From Oligoflexales bacterium (GTDB lineage Bacteria > Bdellovibrionota_B > Oligoflexia > Oligoflexales > JAGOVF01), in contig JAGOVF010000020.1 in the NCBI GenBank assembly GCA_018060885.1, positions 1-35,844 on the forward strand: a stretch of DNA of 35,844 bases. Reading direction: 5' to 3'. The translations under genes and the position numbers were made by a program. Numbering within the stretch: position 1 is the stretch's first letter; each line of letters begins with the position of its first letter. Of this stretch, positions 19,101-27,692 are shown one piece after another. The notes beneath the pieces are model-generated. The model was not told the DNA's origin. It saw nothing but the letters and a program-made list of their open reading frames with translations, and made no database searches.

Positions 19101-19195
19101 AAAACGATCCAAGCTATTGCTTTGATCGCAGCAAACAAACACCTTATTGGTATTTAAATGTGGATTGTAACCTAGATATCGGAACAAAATTTTGA
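16181..19195 (+). CDS. tamA: Omp85-family outer-membrane assembly protein (TamA/BamA-like), long
   Basis: Omp85 proteins are 16-stranded barrels with periplasmic POTRA domains that insert or translocate proteins. A signal peptide covers about 1-30. Residues 35-580 consist of repeated POTRA-like units (for example GSVTIVGLQKTMAKVVLREL, and GLFRSVEITP). The roughly 545 residues suggest six or seven units, more than TamA (three) or BamA (five). The barrel follows (GPGYNLIEGIRFNSELSYSN onward) and ends in a terminal Phe (DIGTKF). The L6 loop reads SSNVRAFRYASLGP, where VRGF/Y is usual. I prefer ATG at 16181, five bases after AAGGT, over TTG at 16178. Position directly after tamB supports TamA-like function, but BamA-like is not excluded. 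Confidence 0.87.
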   Translation: MQKRVSKNLFQLSSLLFMLAILATTLFAKSKKFADSSWELKSDFPLNEDHLASLKKSYPSIQNSDQLSSLLKMLSRISHFDRIEVIKKNNHYIVTTKVTGAISEINFEVETNNLRNALSSQVHPYIGRAAYLETLTKLDSIVNETMEANGFFNAKLNKNIRSENQKLSILYQIASGPPCFIERVELFFELPEELDFDIPPGTMCKESIVLLKLDEMIHALEANHYRNSEVQLKSIVFNKNKTSAVVKIAGKIGRKITFEIQDDLGNIFTNKLFSQAIITPDELKLIDPDSMQAELKSRYSNLGYYDVKVKRKNIEKLTSNHYHYIYEVTTGTQYLVKTITMDGLREFDLNTAIGIMGLSSVWTAEFILSSNKINEAIDKLRATYQERGYWLAKIRYPDIIFQPNSNAVQLNFTVEEKEQRILDKININGNYDKNILNLEKIVNFPRKQPLSQEQLASAETEIKKTLSNQGFLYNYVNFELKTKRGDSERILFDLNIEIDALQRAKFGSVTIVGLQKTMAKVVLRELRFTTGEYYDPELVRSTRRALLNLGLFRSVEITPADPDSFISKSEILDLIITVQEGDSGAINFGPGYNLIEGIRFNSELSYSNLMGAGRRFTTRGQISEQQHQSALNNRSLLGRKISFSYIEPYIFDWPLDGQFVLRHEARVSPQNTALWELNYAGEVSLTHKFRGYFEGLSLSLFYGQKISLEEGTKEQKDFFIATGDVRIGETGIRLFYEGRDDSAWPTHGYLLEAELSRAEYALGGNLRFQKWSYLVSYYYPLLEMTSLAFQLSMTGYENVGRQNSDLNVLPTSERLSAGGTGSSNVRAFRYASLGPFIRHPNYDEELDVYTSDVSQKILGGSKRTVAKFEIRQRLSEQVGASLFLDSGNIFLSNEEVKNYRDALARENAAQSLPFQPSLEENISYLQEDLFTNPQYLYTKHAVSYGIAFSWLTPIGSASVSCGLPLHSPKTSTCENDPSYCFDRSKQTPYWYLNVDCNLDIGTKF

Positions 19196-19359
19196 CGAGC
19201 TTTTAATTTTCGTGATTCTTTCAGAGAGAAGAATTTATGAAAAACAAAAATCTTTGTCAAAGAAAATAAAAGAAATCTGTGATTAATTTTTACGCAATAC
19301 CAAGAAAGCTCTTTTTAGAGGGCTTAGCTTGACTAAAAGTGTCACTCATCCACCGCACC

Positions 19360-19384
19360 TGTGGAAAACTCAAACTTGTCCACA
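19360..19384. other. Two facing DnaA-box-like sequences in the tamA/metH convergent gap
   Basis: TGTGGAAAA (19360-19368; reverse complement TTTTCCACA matches the TTWTNCACA consensus) and TTGTCCACA (19376-19384; one base off TTATCCACA) face each other across seven bases. They lie in the 232-base gap between convergent genes. No dnaA, dnaN or repeated AT-rich unwinding region is nearby, so an origin is not claimed. The gap otherwise shows only weak hairpins. Confidence 0.25.
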
Positions 19385-19427
19385 TGCGCAAAAAGTAACT
19401 AAAAAAAATAACTGCCACTTTATTTTC

Positions 19428-22400
19428 CTAAACTTCACCAAGTCCTAGACTCAGTGATTTTTTAATAATCCGAGCTTCGACGCCTTTTCGCAGTGCATAG
19501 CTGTTTAACTGATCATCACCAATAGACCCTACGCGAAAGTAAGCAGCTTGAGGATGATTGAAATACCAACCACAAACAGAGCTAGCAGGTGTCATTGCCA
19601 AATTCTCTGTCAAAGAGACGCCAGTTAGTTTCTCAACATTCAACAAACGCCATAATGTTAATTTTTCGCTGTGATCTGGGCAAGCCGGATAACCCGGTGC
19701 CGGCCTAATTCCCCGATATTTTTCCTTGACAAGTTGCTCAATTGTCAAATTTTCATTCTTTGCAAAAGCAAATTGCCGGCGATATCTGGCATGAAGATAT
19801 TCTGCAAAGGCTTCGGCAAGGCGATCGCCCAATGCTTTTGTCATAATACTTGAGTAATCATCTCCGGCAGCTGCGAAGCGATTTGACAATTTCTCAACAC
19901 CATCTCCCATAGTGACAACAAACGCACCGATATAGTCGGTCAGTCCACTTTCTATAGGTGCAATGAAATCGCTTAAGCACATTTGCGGAGTCTTATCTTC
20001 TTTCAATCTTTGTTGGCGCAAAAAGTGAAATGTCTCTAACTTATTCTTCTTTTGGAAATCATCTATTGATGCAAAAATATCTACATCTTCGCTATGTCTT
20101 GATGCAGGCCATATCCCGAGAACTGCTTTTGGCTGAAACTCATTGTCTTTAATAATTCCGGCCAATAGTTTTCTCGCATCTTCAAAAAGCTCTCGAGCTT
20201 GTTTTCCAAATTTTGCATGATCAAATATTTTTGGATAAAACCCTTGTAGTTGCCAAGCCCAAAAGAACGGCGACCAATCAATATACTCCATCAAGGTTTC
20301 TATCTTAACTTGCTCAAAGACTTGTATACCGATCTTTTCCGGTGGATCAATAATAGATTCGTTCCAATCCGACTTCCATGCGTTTGCTTTTGCTTGCTCA
20401 AAACTTAGCAGAGTTTTTTCACGCTGCTTTTCAAGAAATTTATCGCGCAGATCGCGCTGTTCTATTTTTAATTCTTTGCAATAGTCTTTTGACTTTTCGA
20501 CATCAATTAAATTGTTACAAATATTAATTACACGAGAGGCATCTTTAACGTGCACAACTGCAGCAGAATAATGCTCCGAAATTTTAATTGCTGTATGAGC
20601 TGCGCTGGTGGTTGCTCCGCCGATGAGGATTGGAACAGAAAGCCCTATACGCTCGGCTTCTTGCACAACATGTATCATTTCATCTAGCGATGGAGTGATC
20701 AGTCCGCTTAAGCCAATAAAATCTGCCTTCTCATCTTTTGCCGCTTTTAAAATAGTTTCGCAATTAACCATGACTCCCAAATCGACGACTCTATAATTGT
20801 TGCAAGCTAAAACCACCGCAACTATATTTTTGCCTATATCGTGCACATCGCCTTTTACCGTTGCGATAACAAAACAAGACTGCCTTTTTGCCTCTGTATC
20901 AGATTTGCTATTTTCCATAAATGGCAATAGTACGGCCACAGCCTTTTTCATGACCCGCGCACTTTTTACAACCTGTGGTAGGAACATCTTGCCTGCACCA
21001 AATAAATCACCAACGATTTCCATACCCCCCATGAGAGGGCCTTCAATTACCTTTAAAGGCTCAACATACTTTTCGTAGGCTTCTAAGGTGTCTTTTTCAA
21101 TATAGTCAGTAATGCCATTGACCAAAGCATGGCTAATGCGCTCATTCAACGGGAGCTCTCGCCACACATCTTTAGTCGTTTCTTTGCGTATATTATTCTT
21201 ACCGCGTAAAGAGTCAGCATGCTCAAGGAGTTTCTCGGTTGCACCCGGATGTCGATTTAATACCACATCTTCAACCAATTCTCGCAGTTTTGGTTCAATT
21301 TGATCGTAAACTTCCAACATTCCAGCATTGACGATACCCATATCAAGTCCAGCGGAAATCGCGTGGTATAAAAAAACAGAATGAATAGCTTCTCGAACCG
21401 GATTTACGCCTCGAAATGAAAAAGACAAATTACTAATGCCTCCAGATATTCTGGCTCCTGGGCATTTTTGTTTTAGAATCCTTATCGCTTCTATAAAATC
21501 CACAGCATAATTATCGTGCTCACTCATCCCAGTGGCGATTGTCAAAACATTTGGATCGAAAATAATATCGTTGGGATCAAATCCTATTTTATTTGTTAGA
21601 AGTTCATAGGCTCTATGTAGAATTCTTACTTTTTCATCACAAGTTGCTGCTTGGCCTTTTTCATCAAATGCCATAACAACTACGGCGGCTCCATATTTTT
21701 TTATAGTCTCAGCTTGTTTTAAAAAGGTTGCTTCGCCTTCTTTTAAGCTTATGGAATTTACAATACATTTTCCCTGAACATTTTTGAGACCGGTTTCAAG
21801 AACGCTAAATTTCGAACTGTCTAACATAAAAGGCACTGAAGCAATGTCGGGCTCTGCACCCAATAAACGTAAGAACTTTTCCATGCAGAAAGCCGCATCC
21901 AAAAGATCATCGTCAAAACAAATGTCCAATACGTTAGCGCCACTTTCAACTTGTTGTCGAGCTATGCTCACCGCCGCTTCAAAATTATCTTCTTTGATTA
22001 ATTTTGCAAATTTTGGTGAGCCCATAATATTTGTGCGTTCACCGATCATCACAAATGGAATCTTTTCACCTGCAAGCTTTAATGGCAACAATCCGCTTAA
22101 AAGCATGGCTTGCTGTGGTTTTGGCTTATTTCGCGGAGATAGATTTTTCGTAGCTTGTGCTATCGCTTTAATATGTTCTGGTGTTGTTCCGCAACATCCA
22201 CCGACTAAATTTAAAAATCCGGCATCAGCAAATTCAGCAATAGCTAATGCAAGTTCATCTGGTGTTTGATCGTAGCCAGTAGGACTGAGTGGGTTGGGTA
22301 AACCCGCATTTGGATAACAACTTACCAAACAATCAGCGGAAGCAGACAGTTCCGCTAAAAACGGCCGCATTTGATCTGCACCTAAAGCACAATTTATTCC

Positions 22401-23135
22401 GACACTAAAAGGCTGTGCATGGCGGATGGCATACCAGCAGGCTTCAATCGTTTGCCCTGATAAAGTGCGGCCTGATGCGTCTGTAATTGTCACCGAAAGT
22501 GAAAGAGGCACTTCCTTTTCTGGATTCTTTTCAAAATAAGTTTTAATTGCAAAAATAGCCGCTTTTAAGTTTAAAGTATCAAAGCTCGTCTCAACTAAAA
22601 CAAGATCAATACCGCCAGCGATCAATCCACGCAATTGTTCGTCATAAGCAGCAACTAGCTCATCAAAAACTACCTGCCTTGCGCCAGGAGCATTGACATC
22701 TGAAGACATGGACGCTGTTTTATTCGTCGGACCAATTGCACCCGCAACAAAACAAGGATGATCAGGATTTTTAGCTTTGAATTTATTTTTTGCAGATTGC
22801 GCGATTGAAGCTGCAGACTTGTTAATTTCAAAAGCAAGTTCACTTAAACCATAGTCAGCCTGCGCAATGCTGGTCGCATTGAAAGTATTGGTTTCGACAA
22901 TATTGGCACCAGCTTCGAAATACTGCAGATGAATTTTTTCAATCAAGTCCGGACGCGTCAAATTTAAAAGGTCATTATTACCTTTTAAAAGTTTTGGATG
23001 ATTGACAAATCTATCACCACGAAAGTCATTTTCACTTAAATGATATTGCTGAATCATTGTGCCCATTGCACCATCGATTATTAATATCCGTTGCGCAGCA
23101 AGATCATTTAGTAATTTCGCATTTTGATGACTCAA
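19428..23135 (-). CDS. metH: Cobalamin-dependent methionine synthase MetH
   Basis: MetH transfers a methyl group from methyltetrahydrofolate through cobalamin to homocysteine. All four modules are present in 1235 residues (E. coli 1227). The homocysteine domain (1-325) has VGINCALG and GGCCGTTP supplying the three zinc cysteines. The folate domain (about 345-610) has [17 protein letters not shown]. The cap and B12 domain (about 640-890) has [11 protein letters not shown], with the cobalt-ligand His near residue 765. The activation domain (about 905-1235) has [19 protein letters not shown] for SAM binding. The start is TTG at 23133-23135 with GGAAGG upstream. It is monocistronic, convergent with tamA. 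I saw no cobalamin or SAM riboswitch in the 270 bases upstream. One folate-site segment reads [11 protein letters not shown] where DVNMDEGMLD is common. Confidence 0.97.
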   Translation of the reverse strand: MSHQNAKLLNDLAAQRILIIDGAMGTMIQQYHLSENDFRGDRFVNHPKLLKGNNDLLNLTRPDLIEKIHLQYFEAGANIVETNTFNATSIAQADYGLSELAFEINKSAASIAQSAKNKFKAKNPDHPCFVAGAIGPTNKTASMSSDVNAPGARQVVFDELVAAYDEQLRGLIAGGIDLVLVETSFDTLNLKAAIFAIKTYFEKNPEKEVPLSLSVTITDASGRTLSGQTIEACWYAIRHAQPFSVGINCALGADQMRPFLAELSASADCLVSCYPNAGLPNPLSPTGYDQTPDELALAIAEFADAGFLNLVGGCCGTTPEHIKAIAQATKNLSPRNKPKPQQAMLLSGLLPLKLAGEKIPFVMIGERTNIMGSPKFAKLIKEDNFEAAVSIARQQVESGANVLDICFDDDLLDAAFCMEKFLRLLGAEPDIASVPFMLDSSKFSVLETGLKNVQGKCIVNSISLKEGEATFLKQAETIKKYGAAVVVMAFDEKGQAATCDEKVRILHRAYELLTNKIGFDPNDIIFDPNVLTIATGMSEHDNYAVDFIEAIRILKQKCPGARISGGISNLSFSFRGVNPVREAIHSVFLYHAISAGLDMGIVNAGMLEVYDQIEPKLRELVEDVVLNRHPGATEKLLEHADSLRGKNNIRKETTKDVWRELPLNERISHALVNGITDYIEKDTLEAYEKYVEPLKVIEGPLMGGMEIVGDLFGAGKMFLPQVVKSARVMKKAVAVLLPFMENSKSDTEAKRQSCFVIATVKGDVHDIGKNIVAVVLACNNYRVVDLGVMVNCETILKAAKDEKADFIGLSGLITPSLDEMIHVVQEAERIGLSVPILIGGATTSAAHTAIKISEHYSAAVVHVKDASRVINICNNLIDVEKSKDYCKELKIEQRDLRDKFLEKQREKTLLSFEQAKANAWKSDWNESIIDPPEKIGIQVFEQVKIETLMEYIDWSPFFWAWQLQGFYPKIFDHAKFGKQARELFEDARKLLAGIIKDNEFQPKAVLGIWPASRHSEDVDIFASIDDFQKKNKLETFHFLRQQRLKEDKTPQMCLSDFIAPIESGLTDYIGAFVVTMGDGVEKLSNRFAAAGDDYSSIMTKALGDRLAEAFAEYLHARYRRQFAFAKNENLTIEQLVKEKYRGIRPAPGYPACPDHSEKLTLWRLLNVEKLTGVSLTENLAMTPASSVCGWYFNHPQAAYFRVGSIGDDQLNSYALRKGVEARIIKKSLSLGLGEV

Positions 23136-23405
23136 ATTTTTCGCCTTCCACTCGAATTAGCTTTAAAATATTTTCAACTGTCTGGCGCTCATAGATACAG
23201 AGTAGACCTTTTAAATTACAGAGGCTTACTTTACACAATGATTGTCTGAAGTATAGTAAAAATAGCGTCCATTGAACTTTGCTGAAATTGATTTTTTTCT
23301 TGCCTTACGCCAACGCCATGGGCTACAATGGGCTGCTTGAGCTGTGACGACAGTCTTGAGCAAAATGTTTAAAAAGCAATTTACGTACTAATGCAAGGAG
23401 TGCCT

Positions 23406-24707
23406 ATGCAATGGTCTTTATATTTAAATTACTCATCAATTTTTATGTTCTTAATTCTAACCAACTCTGCTTTAGCTAACGATACATCTGACTGGACTGT
23501 CGGCATCAACTGCCAACGAACTCAAACCTTAGCTGAGCCATTAAACCTTCGGATTTTAAAGCTAATTGTCGACCCACAGCTCTCAGATGGACGCACGGCC
23601 CGTCAAGCTTCTGGACAGCTAGATATTCAACAAGAATTTAACGAACAAAAAGAATTCTTTGAGCGAGCAAGTTGCAATCGATTAAATATCAATTCAGTCG
23701 GCGAAATCAGAGTTAATTATTTTCCAGTAAAACAAGACGGCTTTCAATATAGCAGCCAAAGTTGGCTTGATGTTATGTCGGGACGACGTCAACCCCATCC
23801 GGAGGATAAATTAAATTACGATAAATTGATCGCAGAACAACAACTATGCAGTCATGCCAATAGATTAAATGCAGATGAATTTTGGGTCTATTCAGCCCCC
23901 TGGGTGGGTTTCTACGAATCGGCGCAAATTTCTGGACCCAACACGGCCGAAGGTTTTGTCGTCAATGGCCCAGTATTTAGAAGCAACTGTAATAAGCTGA
24001 CTTCACTTGGCATTGCAGGCGGGCATACTTTTGGACATCGTGCAGAAGCGACTTTAAGTCATGTTTTTGGCGGTTGGAAGGCTAGCGGCATTTCACACCA
24101 TTGGGATGGCTTTGGGCTGAATAAAGCACAAGCTCCAAACTATGCAAGCGTAGGCTGCGGCAGCATTCACTACGCACCTAATTCTACTTGCGCTCCAGGT
24201 ATCAATCTTGCGATCTGCCAGGGCAGAGACGATGACTATGAATACAATCTCACAAACACGCAGTACTCATTTTGTGATTCTTTTTTAAACTACCCGAATA
24301 TTAACTTCTCGGATGGCCGCTGGATATCATGCGTCGATTGGGGTTGCAACGCCAAAGGCCACGAAGCCTGGTGGTGGAATCATTTACCAATGTACCGAGG
24401 CGTACAGGCAAACGGACTTTTAAATGATTGGTGGCGTTATGTCTTTGATCCAAGTATGGCCAGTCGGCATAAAGGATTAGGTAGCTCAAGTTTGTCAAGT
24501 TCGCCTCCTAATAATCCTTCACCGGCGCCGATAAAACCAGCTCCGCCACCTCGTCATACAAATCCTGCTCCAATAAGCGGACAAGATTGTAAAAGTTATA
24601 GTCATTGGGGAAAAGACTGTAAATCGAGTCAGTGCATTTGGTCATGTTGGAATCGCGGAGCAGAACCACCCGTATGCCTTATTAAAGGGACAGCTCAAAG
24701 TTGCTAA
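23406..24707 (+). CDS. Secreted protein with HFGHRxE-type motif, Pro-rich linker and Cys-rich tail
   Basis: Function unknown. The second of two in-frame ATGs (23406) is chosen because AAGGAG lies five bases upstream; it gives a signal peptide ending near NSALA (about residue 24). The main domain (25-360) has DEFWVYSAPWVGFYESAQIS, an NGPVF strand, then GGHTFGHRAEATLSHVFGGW and SHHWDGFG, a cluster of His/Arg/Glu that looks like a metal or catalytic centre. From memory, similar FGHR-x-E patterns occur in uncharacterised secreted bacterial proteins; this is unverified. A Ser/Pro-rich linker (about 365-390) joins a final module of about 45 residues with six Cys and several Trp, possibly a carbohydrate- or wall-binding domain. 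CTTGAGC occurs twice upstream (23336, 23355), 19 bases apart. Confidence 0.75.
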   Translation: MQWSLYLNYSSIFMFLILTNSALANDTSDWTVGINCQRTQTLAEPLNLRILKLIVDPQLSDGRTARQASGQLDIQQEFNEQKEFFERASCNRLNINSVGEIRVNYFPVKQDGFQYSSQSWLDVMSGRRQPHPEDKLNYDKLIAEQQLCSHANRLNADEFWVYSAPWVGFYESAQISGPNTAEGFVVNGPVFRSNCNKLTSLGIAGGHTFGHRAEATLSHVFGGWKASGISHHWDGFGLNKAQAPNYASVGCGSIHYAPNSTCAPGINLAICQGRDDDYEYNLTNTQYSFCDSFLNYPNINFSDGRWISCVDWGCNAKGHEAWWWNHLPMYRGVQANGLLNDWWRYVFDPSMASRHKGLGSSSLSSSPPNNPSPAPIKPAPPPRHTNPAPISGQDCKSYSHWGKDCKSSQCIWSCWNRGAEPPVCLIKGTAQSC

Positions 24708-24762
24708 GGCAGTATAAATTGCATCTAATGCACTGCGATGTTCCTCATTTTGAAATTAAATA

Positions 24763-24786
24763 AAAGCTCGTATTTCTACGAGCTTT
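24763..24786. terminator. Bidirectional rho-independent terminator
   Basis: AAAGCTCGTA and TACGAGCTTT form a perfect 10-bp stem with a TTTC loop. On the minus strand it is followed by a T-rich run; on the plus strand the arm itself ends in TTT. It lies between the convergent HR-x-E gene and the small Cys/Met/His-rich gene and probably serves both. Confidence 0.75.
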
Positions 24787-24809
24787 AAAATGAATCTAAT
24801 CTAAAGAAA

Positions 24810-25091
24810 TTATTTATGTGCGTCTTTGCTTGGCGCAGCTTCGTGTCCTGCTTCTGCTTTACCAGCTTCGGCTTTCGCGGCTCCATGGTTCATGTCACCA
24901 TGTTTCATATTGCCATGGTCTTTCATTTCAGAACATTTTTCTGCTTTCCATCCACACTTAGTATCCGCTTTGCAAGTCTCTTCTGTACTATGTTGGCAAG
25001 CTTTCTTAGCTGTTTCTGTCGAAGATGCAAAGCCAGTCGCACTTACCAAAGCCATTACAAACACCGCTGACAATACTTTTACTAACAACAT
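24810..25091 (-). CDS. Small exported Cys/Met/His-rich protein, possible metal binder
   Basis: This 93-residue protein starts with a signal peptide (MLLVKVLSAVFVMALVSATG, cut near FAS). The mature part has four Cys in the pattern CQHSTEETCKADTKCGWKAEKC. This C-x7-C-x5-C-x-W-x4-C arrangement resembles short disulfide motifs in small periplasmic proteins. Next comes MKDHGNMKHGDMNHG, three repeats rich in Met and His that resemble copper- or silver-binding tails, and then an Ala/Glu/Lys/Gly/His tail. The ATG has an AAGGTGG site. It has its own promoter (25148-25176) and a palindrome just inside the transcript, so it is likely a regulated single gene. Metal binding is inference from composition; opposite-strand frames here are shadows. 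Confidence 0.75.
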   Translation of the reverse strand: MLLVKVLSAVFVMALVSATGFASSTETAKKACQHSTEETCKADTKCGWKAEKCSEMKDHGNMKHGDMNHGAAKAEAGKAEAGHEAAPSKDAHK

Positions 25092-25119
25092 AATTCCACC
25101 TTCTACAAAATAAATTCAC

Positions 25120-25136
25120 CTTTCAACAATTGAAAG
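25120..25136. promoter_or_regulatory. Palindrome just downstream of the small-protein promoter
   Basis: CTTTCAACAATTGAAAG has perfect 7-bp arms around CAA. It lies about 5-21 bases downstream of the predicted minus-strand start of transcription, and 29 bases before the ATG. It could be a repressor operator or a short RNA hairpin. Seen in sequence; role inferred. Confidence 0.4.
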
Positions 25137-25147
25137 AGCTAACTTAG

Positions 25148-25176
25148 ATTACAGCTAATACAAGTGCATAAGTCAA
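25148..25176 (-). promoter_or_regulatory. Sigma-70-type promoter of the small Cys/Met/His-rich gene
   Basis: On the minus strand TTGACT (25171-25176) and TGTAAT (25148-25153) are exactly 17 bases apart, each one mismatch from consensus. Transcription would start near 25141, about 50 bases before the ATG. Further upstream, 25199-25210 is the perfect palindrome GGCCAATTGGCC. Confidence 0.6.
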
Positions 25177-25295
25177 TTATTATAGAAGATTTGAAGTTGG
25201 CCAATTGGCCGATTTATTTAGCTAAGTCCCGTTTGAATGTAGACTAATCCAGGGTCTTTATACAATTTTCAATCGTTCAACTTGTAAATTTAATA

Positions 25296-27416
25296 TTATG
25301 CAGTTTTTTCAAATTGGTTTTTGGCTTTCATTGGAACTGAAATAATAAATTTCGTCCCTTTATTTAAACGTGATTCAATGTCTATTTCCCCACCTAATGA
25401 TTTAACCGCGTCAAGAACCGCCTTCATACCGACTCCTCTACCAGACACATCACTAATTGTATCGGCGGTCGACAATCCATCTGAAAAGATGAAAGCGAAG
25501 GCTTGTTTGTCACTCAATAATTCAGCGGCTTTTTTGTCAATAAGCCCAAGTTTAATCGCTTTACTCAACACTTTTTGGCGATCTATACCGCGTCCATCGT
25601 CCTCTATTGTAATTAAAAATCCATGTCGATTTTCTATAAATTTAATTTCTAAGTTTCCTGTAGTCGGTTTTTCCCCGCGGTCCTCTGGCCGCTCAATGCC
25701 ATGATCAATAGAATTTCTAACCAAATGAATTAAGTTATTCATCAATTCTTTAATATTATTTGCATCTACTCTTAAATCTCCACCAGTAATTTTGAAATCT
25801 ACTTTTCTCCCCAAATCACCAGCAATTTTACCGATATAATCACCCAAAGGACCTAAAACTTGGCTCACTGGAGTCAGGCTCATATTTTCTAACCAAGAAT
25901 CAACTCTATCGCGCAAAGTCTCAAAACTCTTTAAATTATGAATTTGATTTTTAAAAGTTTGTAGCTCACTACGGCTTATCTGAACATTTTTTTCTGCTAT
26001 TTCACCATAACGTAGTCTAAACAACTCGAAATTGTTATCAAGAAAGGAAGAAAATGCAGTTTCTATTTCTTTTATGTGATTCTGGGAAATTTTATTTTGG
26101 TCTTCGATATGATGTATGAGCGATGCAACGCTTTCGATGCCATACGCTGCAGAATTGCCTTTTAGCGTATGTAACTCTCTACGCACCACTGACTCGTTAT
26201 CGGTATCAATAGCTTTTATAGCATCATTAATTCGTTCACTTGTTTCATTGATAAAATCACTAAATGAAGTGATATTTTGCAGAATTTTTACCACTGCTTT
26301 ATTTGAACGATTTTCGGCTTCAATTTCTTCAAGTTTCGTAATATCGGTGATGGTAAACAATATTTTTTCTACCTCGCCTTTTGCATTTCTCACTGTACTT
26401 CCATCTAATGCGATCGAGCGATTCTCGAGCTTAAAACGGCGCGGAATCTGAGCTAAGGTTGTCACTTCTGGCATAAAGTCATCGAACACTTGATCTACAC
26501 ATATTTTAAAGTATTCGGCGTTTGTTTTATTAAGACCTAATATATCTGCAAGAGCTTGCGACGCGAAGTTGTTTCTCGCAAGTAATTCTTCACAACTTCG
26601 ACTATAGCCATCTTGAACTTGTAAACTTTTATCAACGAGTAGCAATCCTGACTTTACGTTGTCCAAAATCATTTTTATAGTCGCGGTTCTTTCTGCGACG
26701 AGAGACTCTAGATTATTATTCATAATCGCTAAATCGGCGTTTTTTGCCTCTAACTCTTCAAATAATGTTTTTAATGCCACACGTGTTGTTTCTAAGGAAC
26801 TACCTAATTGCCCTATTTCGTCTGGCTGTGCCCAGAGAAAAGGCTGATCAAGAGATTTTTTTGCTAACATATTGGCTTGGTTTTTAAGTTTATTTATAGG
26901 ATCCAACAAACGTCGATTAATGAGAAGCAACAAGATAAAGATACATGCAATAGCTTGTATGGCCGAAAGTACGAACACCTCAATCATTTTTGCCTGTATC
27001 TCGCCTGCTACGCTAGCAAGAGAAAATTCGACCCGCACTAAGCCGATCTTTTCACCCTCGTTTGTCACTTCCTTCTCTACACTAATGACTTCCCCCCATG
27101 CGTCTTTCAGGGAAGTCCTTCGCGTGGAAACTTGCATTTTGAGCATCGAGAACAGTCGCGCTGACAATTCGAGTATCCTCTAGTATAGACTCAACAAGAG
27201 GAGCAGCCGCTTCAGGAGAAAGATCCCAAAGGGCTTTGGAGACGCCCCAAGCGCCAGAACATTAGTCGCACGCTGGTGTGCTGCCGCAGCATCTTGCAGT
27301 AGCTTTTCTTTTTGAGTTTTCAAAACATACCAAGTACCAAAACCCATGGGACCAAGCAAGCCAACCACGAGACCGCCAATCACCACAGTTCTTAAAGATT
27401 TATTTATAAATTCCAT
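25296..27416 (-). pseudogene. Membrane histidine kinase (HAMP-PAS-HPt-ATPase) interrupted by two compensating 1-base shifts
   Basis: Restored, this is a CheA-like hybrid sensor kinase of about 706 residues. It starts at ATG 27414-27416 (MEFINKSLRT, GGAG upstream). TM1 is about 10-32, a small periplasmic sensor follows, TM2 is about 146-167, then HAMP (to about 220), a coiled coil and PAS. An HPt domain has RRELHTLKGNSAAYG (phospho-His near 416). The ATPase has LVRNSIDHGIE, EDDGRGID and SGRGVGM. No CheW or receiver domain is present. The reading frame breaks at about 27225-27236 (a C run looks one base short; KPLWDLSPE expected) and returns at the six-C run 27092-27097 (one base too many). Between them the third frame holds the plausible sensor sequence ILEDTRIVSATVLDAQN. 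Without the correction a TAG at 27180-27182 stops translation. Sequencing error, true decay or homopolymer switching are all possible. Confidence 0.8.
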
Positions 27417-27484
27417 TCTGTATTCTCCATCACAGATAGTAGAGCGATAGAAATATTCGGATAGAAAGTTATTTTCTAAAGCCA

Positions 27485-27608
27485 AGAATTCTATTAACTG
27501 GCTTAAACAAACAATTGCCTTTGTTTATATAATGTTTTCATTGCGATTTTTTATTAATTTCTTTTGCTTCTATAAACAAAGAATTAAAAACTGCCAGTTA
27601 AGAATTCT
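27485..27608. repeat. Nested inverted repeats between kinase and solute-binding gene
   Basis: Outer arms are AGAATTCTATTAACTGGC (27485-27502) and GCCAGTTAAGAATTCT (27593-27608), matching except for an extra AT. Inner arms are CTTTGTTTATA (27519-27529) and TATAAACAAAG (27571-27581), a perfect 11-bp match. The 41-base centre is AT-rich. The element occupies the divergent promoter region of the kinase and the solute-binding protein. It could be a pair of operators, a cruciform, or a small mobile repeat; no obvious target duplication flanks it. Confidence 0.65.
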
Positions 27609-27692
27609 AATCCTATGACTTAAGACAATATGCCTGCTATCATAAACGCAGCGAAAATATTAAAAATTTATTCAGTGCTTTGGAGGTTAGCC

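Noticed and set aside
19296-19330. Terminator for metH or tamA
   Set aside because: AAGCTCT...AGAGGGCTT can pair only with a bulge and lacks a clear T run on either side.
21784-22269. A 161-residue plus-strand frame inside metH
   Set aside because: Antisense to the conserved metH folate and homocysteine domains, with shadow-like Ser/Asn-rich composition.
23136-23405. Cobalamin or SAM riboswitch upstream of metH
   Set aside because: I looked for a B12-box-like or SAM-I-like core on the minus strand and saw none; a covariance search would decide.
24816-25113. Two plus-strand frames over the small Cys/Met/His-rich gene
   Set aside because: The minus-strand frame has a signal peptide, SD, promoter and terminator; the plus frames have none of these.
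27180-27485. A separate 101-residue membrane protein
   Set aside because: From residue 24 it is the start of the kinase (TM1 and sensor); its C-terminal FLLKRLLLLLSLY is an out-of-frame tail after the first shift, and the first 23 residues lie over the inverted repeat.
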